This document shows positions 6,145 through 10,965 of a stretch of DNA of 10,965 nucleotides, piece after piece. Under the pieces are notes generated by a model, which was given only the letters and a program-made list of their open reading frames with translations, was not told where the DNA came from and did not search any database. The position numbers were made by a program, and so were the translations under genes. Within the stretch, counting starts at the first letter, position 1. Each line of letters opens with the position of its first letter. The DNA comes from an uncultured Lysobacterales bacterium (GTDB lineage Bacteria; Pseudomonadota; Gammaproteobacteria; Xanthomonadales; SZUA-36). Location: assembly GCA_937995275.1 (NCBI GenBank), contig CALKKN010000067.1:1-10965 (forward strand), in the 5' to 3' direction.

Positions 6145-7293
6145 ATGATGGGTAAGAGTGCTGGTTGCGGAGACATCATGGTCGCCATGTCGGGCGGCGT
6201 GGATTCGTCCGTATCGGCCCTGCTGCTGCAAACGGCGGGGCACCGGCTGGCGGGCATGTTCATGAAGAACTGGGAGGAAGACGACCGGTTCGGCGCCTGC
6301 CGGGCGGAAGCCGATGCCGCCGACGCCCAGCGTGTCGCCGACCGGCTGGGCATCGTGCTGCACCGCAGGAATTTCGCGGCCGAGTACTGGGATTGCGTGT
6401 TCGAGGAATTTCTGGCCGAGTACCGGGCCGGCCGCACGCCGAACCCGGACATCCTCTGCAATCGCGAAATCAAATTCAAGACCTTCCTGGAACATGCCAT
6501 GGACCTGGGCGCCGGGCGCATTGCGACCGGCCATTACGTGCGCAGCGATTGCCCGGATGGCGTCTTCCGCCTGTTGAAGGGCCGCGACCCGAACAAGGAC
6601 CAGAGCTACTTCCTGTACACCATTGGCCAGGAGCAACTGGCGCGGACGCTGTTCCCGGTCGGTGAACTCCTCAAGCCCGAGGTGCGGGCGGCGGCTGCCG
6701 AAGCGGGGCTGCCGGTGCACGACAAGAAGGACAGCACCGGCATCTGCTTCATCGGCGAGCGTGACTTCAAGGCTTTTCTAAGCGAGTACATCCCGCCCTC
6801 CCCCGGCGAGATGCGCACGCCCGACGGGCGGGTAATCGGCCGCCACGAGGGCCTCATGTACTACACGCTGGGGCAGCGGCAGGGCCTGGGTATCGGCGGC
6901 TTGCGCGGTTTCACCGATGAACCCTGGTACGTGCTGCACAAGGGCCTCGAGGACAACGTGCTGTACGTCGGCCAGGGCCATGACCATCCCTGGCTGTTCT
7001 CCCGCCGGTTGCTGGCGGAGCAGCTCAGCTGGGTGTCCGGATCGCCGCCGCGGGCCGGGGCCCGGTTGCTGGCCAAGGTGCGCTATCGTCAGGCGGATCA
7101 GGCCTGCGTGGTCCGTGAAATCGACGGCGGACGCCTGCTGCTGGAGTTCGAGGAAGCTCAGCGCGCCGTGACGCCCGGCCAGTCGGTAGTGCTCTACGAC
7201 GGCGAAGTTTGCCTGGGCGGCGGCATCATTGCCTGGGCGAACAGCCCCCCTGCAATCCCGGAATCGAGGCTCGCGGAGGTGAGTTACGCATGA
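6145..7293 (+). CDS. mnmA: tRNA-specific 2-thiouridylase MnmA
   Basis: MnmA adenylates and thiolates C2 of wobble uridine 34 in tRNA-Lys, -Glu and -Gln, taking sulfur from the IscS/Tus relay in the cytoplasm. The product has 382 aa (E. coli 368). The PP-loop SGGVDSS is at 16-22, FMKNWEEDD at 39-47, TPNPDILCN at 98-106 with Cys105, GHYVR at 129-133, KDQSYFL at 151-157 and [10 protein letters not shown] at 197-206 with Cys201. Cys105 and Cys201 correspond to the catalytic pair Cys102/Cys199 of E. coli. [10 protein letters not shown] and CLGGG near the C-terminus complete the family pattern; about 15 extra residues follow. Start: ATG at 6145 or 6148 lacks a good ribosome site. ATG at 6178 has GGAG 5 nt upstream but would clip the first beta strand (DIMVAM), so I keep the longer form. 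The stop overlaps hflD by ATGA. Confidence 0.96.
   Translation: MMGKSAGCGDIMVAMSGGVDSSVSALLLQTAGHRLAGMFMKNWEEDDRFGACRAEADAADAQRVADRLGIVLHRRNFAAEYWDCVFEEFLAEYRAGRTPNPDILCNREIKFKTFLEHAMDLGAGRIATGHYVRSDCPDGVFRLLKGRDPNKDQSYFLYTIGQEQLARTLFPVGELLKPEVRAAAAEAGLPVHDKKDSTGICFIGERDFKAFLSEYIPPSPGEMRTPDGRVIGRHEGLMYYTLGQRQGLGIGGLRGFTDEPWYVLHKGLEDNVLYVGQGHDHPWLFSRRLLAEQLSWVSGSPPRAGARLLAKVRYRQADQACVVREIDGGRLLLEFEEAQRAVTPGQSVVLYDGEVCLGGGIIAWANSPPAIPESRLAEVSYA
7275..7282 (+). promoter_or_regulatory. Strong ribosome binding site of hflD
   Basis: GGAGGTGA lies inside the end of mnmA, 7 nt before ATG 7290. It fixes the hflD start and rules out the longer upstream reading frame that begins at 7209. Confidence 0.85.
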
Positions 7294-7898
7294 AAGATCG
7301 CAACCTGGCCCTTGCCGGCGTGTTCCAGGCCACGGAACTGGTCCGCCAGGCTGCCAGCCACGGCACCTGGTCCGGCTACGCCGCCACGTCGTGCCTGAAC
7401 AGCCTGTTCGTGCTGGAGGCGGATTCGGCGCCAGACGTCTATGGCAACACCGAGCGGATGCGGCTGGGCGTGGAGACCATGCTCGCCGTGCTGCAGGGCG
7501 AAAACCGCTATTCCGACGCGCTCCGGTACGCCGTGGGCTTGCTGCAGATCGAACGGAAGTTCCGCCGCTCGGCCCGGTTGCAGGAGGAAATCGGGAGCCG
7601 GTTGCTGGAAATCTCCACCATGGGGTCAGAACTCGAGCAGCACGAACGTGAAGACCTGCAGGCACACGAAATTTCCGCGCTGTACTCGGAAACGATCAGC
7701 CGGCTGTCACCGCGTATCGTGGTCAGCGGCAAGCCGCAATATCTGAAAAATCAGCGGACCGTGGACTGGGTGCGCGCGCTGCTGCTAGCCGGGCTGCGCT
7801 CGGCGACGCTGTGGTCCCAGCTGGGCGGCGGCCGCCTGGAGCTCATGTTGGGGCGCAAGAACATCATCCGTGACGCCCAGTCGTTCCTGATGAGCTAG
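7290..7898 (+). CDS. hflD: HflD homologue (lysogenization regulator family, membrane-associated)
   Basis: In E. coli HflD is a peripheral inner-membrane protein that binds phage lambda CII and lowers lysogeny; its housekeeping role is not known. The product has 202 aa (E. coli 213) and is predicted all-helical, without a signal peptide. Family marks visible are LALAGVFQA 6-14, a Leu-rich segment with [16 protein letters not shown] 58-68 and LLQIERKF 83-90. Towards the C-terminus are [24 protein letters not shown] and [10 protein letters not shown], matching E. coli LGPRI, LLAGIRAA and GGGRLQLM. The ATG overlaps the mnmA stop as ATGA, implying translational coupling, and the trmU/mnmA-hflD order matches E. 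coli and Pseudomonas. There purB follows; here a hairpin and acnA follow instead. Confidence 0.94.
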   Translation: MKDRNLALAGVFQATELVRQAASHGTWSGYAATSCLNSLFVLEADSAPDVYGNTERMRLGVETMLAVLQGENRYSDALRYAVGLLQIERKFRRSARLQEEIGSRLLEISTMGSELEQHEREDLQAHEISALYSETISRLSPRIVVSGKPQYLKNQRTVDWVRALLLAGLRSATLWSQLGGGRLELMLGRKNIIRDAQSFLMS

Positions 7899-7922
7899 CC
7901 CGAACATTGCAACGTTCGGGCT
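7897..7922 (+). terminator. Hairpin at the end of the mnmA-hflD operon
   Basis: AGCCCGAAC (7897-7905) pairs perfectly with GTTCGGGCT (7914-7922) around an 8-nt loop. The stem starts inside the hflD stop codon TAG. No T-run follows (GGCGCGG), so it is either a Rho-assisted terminator or a 3'-end stabiliser. Confidence 0.5.
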
Positions 7923-7934
7923 GGCGCGGCCGGC

Positions 7935-7963
7935 TTCTAAGTGCCGCCCGATTCGGTGATAAT
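7935..7963 (+). promoter_or_regulatory. Candidate acnA promoter
   Basis: TTCTAA (7935-7940, 3 of 6 to the -35 consensus), a 17-bp spacer and GATAAT (7958-7963, 5 of 6 to the -10 consensus). This would give a leader of about 36 nt before the acnA ATG. The weak -35 box suggests activator dependence or another sigma factor. Confidence 0.4.
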
Positions 7964-7995
7964 TAGTGGTTAACCCAGCCACCCCAACATAAAAC

Positions 7996-8000
7996 GGAGA
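7996..8000 (+). promoter_or_regulatory. Ribosome binding site of acnA
   Basis: GGAGA ends 5 nt before ATG 8006, supporting that start. Confidence 0.7.
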
Positions 8001-8005
8001 TCAGC

Positions 8006-10735
<2,730 letters not shown>

Positions 10736-10750
10736 CGAAATCGAAATTGC

Positions 10751-10827
10751 AGGAGCGGCTTTAGCCGCGAAGATCGAGGCCTTTCGCTGAGACAATCGCG
10801 GCTAAAGCCGCTCCTACAGCCGCTCCT
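10751..10827. repeat. REP-like inverted repeat (BIME-type) after acnA
   Basis: A 20-bp unit AGGAGCGGCTTTAGCCGCGA (10751-10770) recurs as its perfect reverse complement at 10796-10815, separated by 25 bp. Each unit is itself partly palindromic (GCGGCT/AGCCGC). A further 10-bp piece AGCCGCTCCT (10818-10827) repeats the end of the second unit with a 12-bp period. The sequence resembles the dispersed extragenic palindromes of Xanthomonadaceae and Pseudomonas. In RNA it would form a long hairpin just after the acnA stop and may protect or terminate that transcript. Confidence 0.8.
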
Positions 10828-10841
10828 TTGTATGTTTCTCA

Positions 10842-10965
10842 TTATCGATCTTTAATCAGGTTACCGCGCTCGGGCGCCCCGCCGGCCACCGCCCGTCTTC
10901 CTCCCGCGCCCGGCGACAACTGCCGCACCGAACGCAGGTGACGCTCCGCTTCGCTGGCCGATACC
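10842..10965 (-). CDS. Possible 3' end of a leftward gene, cut by the window edge
   Basis: From 10964 to 10842 on the minus strand there is an open frame of 40 codons (starting VSASEAERHLRSVRQLS, ending NLIKDR) with TAA at 10844-10842. A second frame stops with TGA at 10858-10856 and has an equally GC-rich third position, so the right frame cannot be decided. I recognise no family in either. GC content is high again here, consistent with coding sequence but not proof of it. Confidence 0.2.
   Translation of the reverse strand, partial: VSASEAERHLRSVRQLSPGAGGRRAVAGGAPERGNLIKDR

Noticed and set aside
7209..7289. Upstream extension of hflD to ATG 7209
   Set aside because: It would overlap mnmA by 85 bp, and the perfect GGAGGTGA before ATG 7290 plus alignment to HflD N-termini support the shorter form.
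6178..7293. Shorter mnmA starting at ATG 6178
   Set aside because: A GGAG lies upstream, but the start would remove part of the first beta strand leading into the PP-loop; kept only as an alternative.

Overview
The window looks like a chromosomal segment of a GC-rich gammaproteobacterium. The evidence is HflD (a family essentially confined to Gammaproteobacteria), the clpS-clpA pair next to infA, an mnmA-hflD pair joined by an ATGA overlap, a tRNA gene that encodes its own CCA end, and a REP-like palindrome built on the AGGAGCGGCTTTAGCCGCGA type of unit. Genus cannot be fixed from the sequence alone; a Xanthomonadales-like or related lineage is a reasonable guess.

Left part (1-2890). This part is less GC-rich: hand counts of sample lines give about 47-55%, against about 58-68% in the core genes. 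It holds two convergent accessory genes. One is a prokaryotic pentameric ligand-gated ion channel whose pore helix carries the proline and arginine pattern of animal glycine/GABA-type anion channels. The other is a secreted, cysteine-rich serine esterase of the PHB-depolymerase/LpqC type. Next come a possible transposase remnant, an intrinsic terminator and a tRNA-Gly(GCC) gene with a strong sigma70-type promoter. The 3' end of the tRNA faces this accessory segment, so it could be an island border.

Central part (2970-6144). This is core protein-synthesis and proteolysis machinery. infA (IF-1) runs to the right and converges on a clpS-clpA operon running left, with two hairpins between the stop codons. 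ClpA is the AAA+ unfoldase of ClpAP and ClpS is its N-degron adaptor. The 87-bp region between clpS and mnmA contains a -10 box that would start the clpS mRNA at its ATG, and a terminator-like hairpin facing mnmA.

Right part (6145-10965). mnmA (tRNA U34 2-thiolation) and hflD form a translationally coupled pair. A hairpin and a probable promoter follow, then acnA (aconitase A of the TCA cycle). The acnA product is the most unusual item in the window. One of the three cysteines that bind the [4Fe-4S] cluster is replaced by serine (Ser452, AGC at 9359-9361), while every other active-site motif I could check is intact. After acnA comes a REP-like inverted repeat and about 120 bp that may hold the 3' end of a leftward gene cut by the window edge.

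I found no CRISPR array, rRNA, complete insertion sequence, or cluster resembling a dedicated defence or biosynthesis system. The novelty here is in individual proteins (AcnA, the channel, the esterase) and in regulatory layout.
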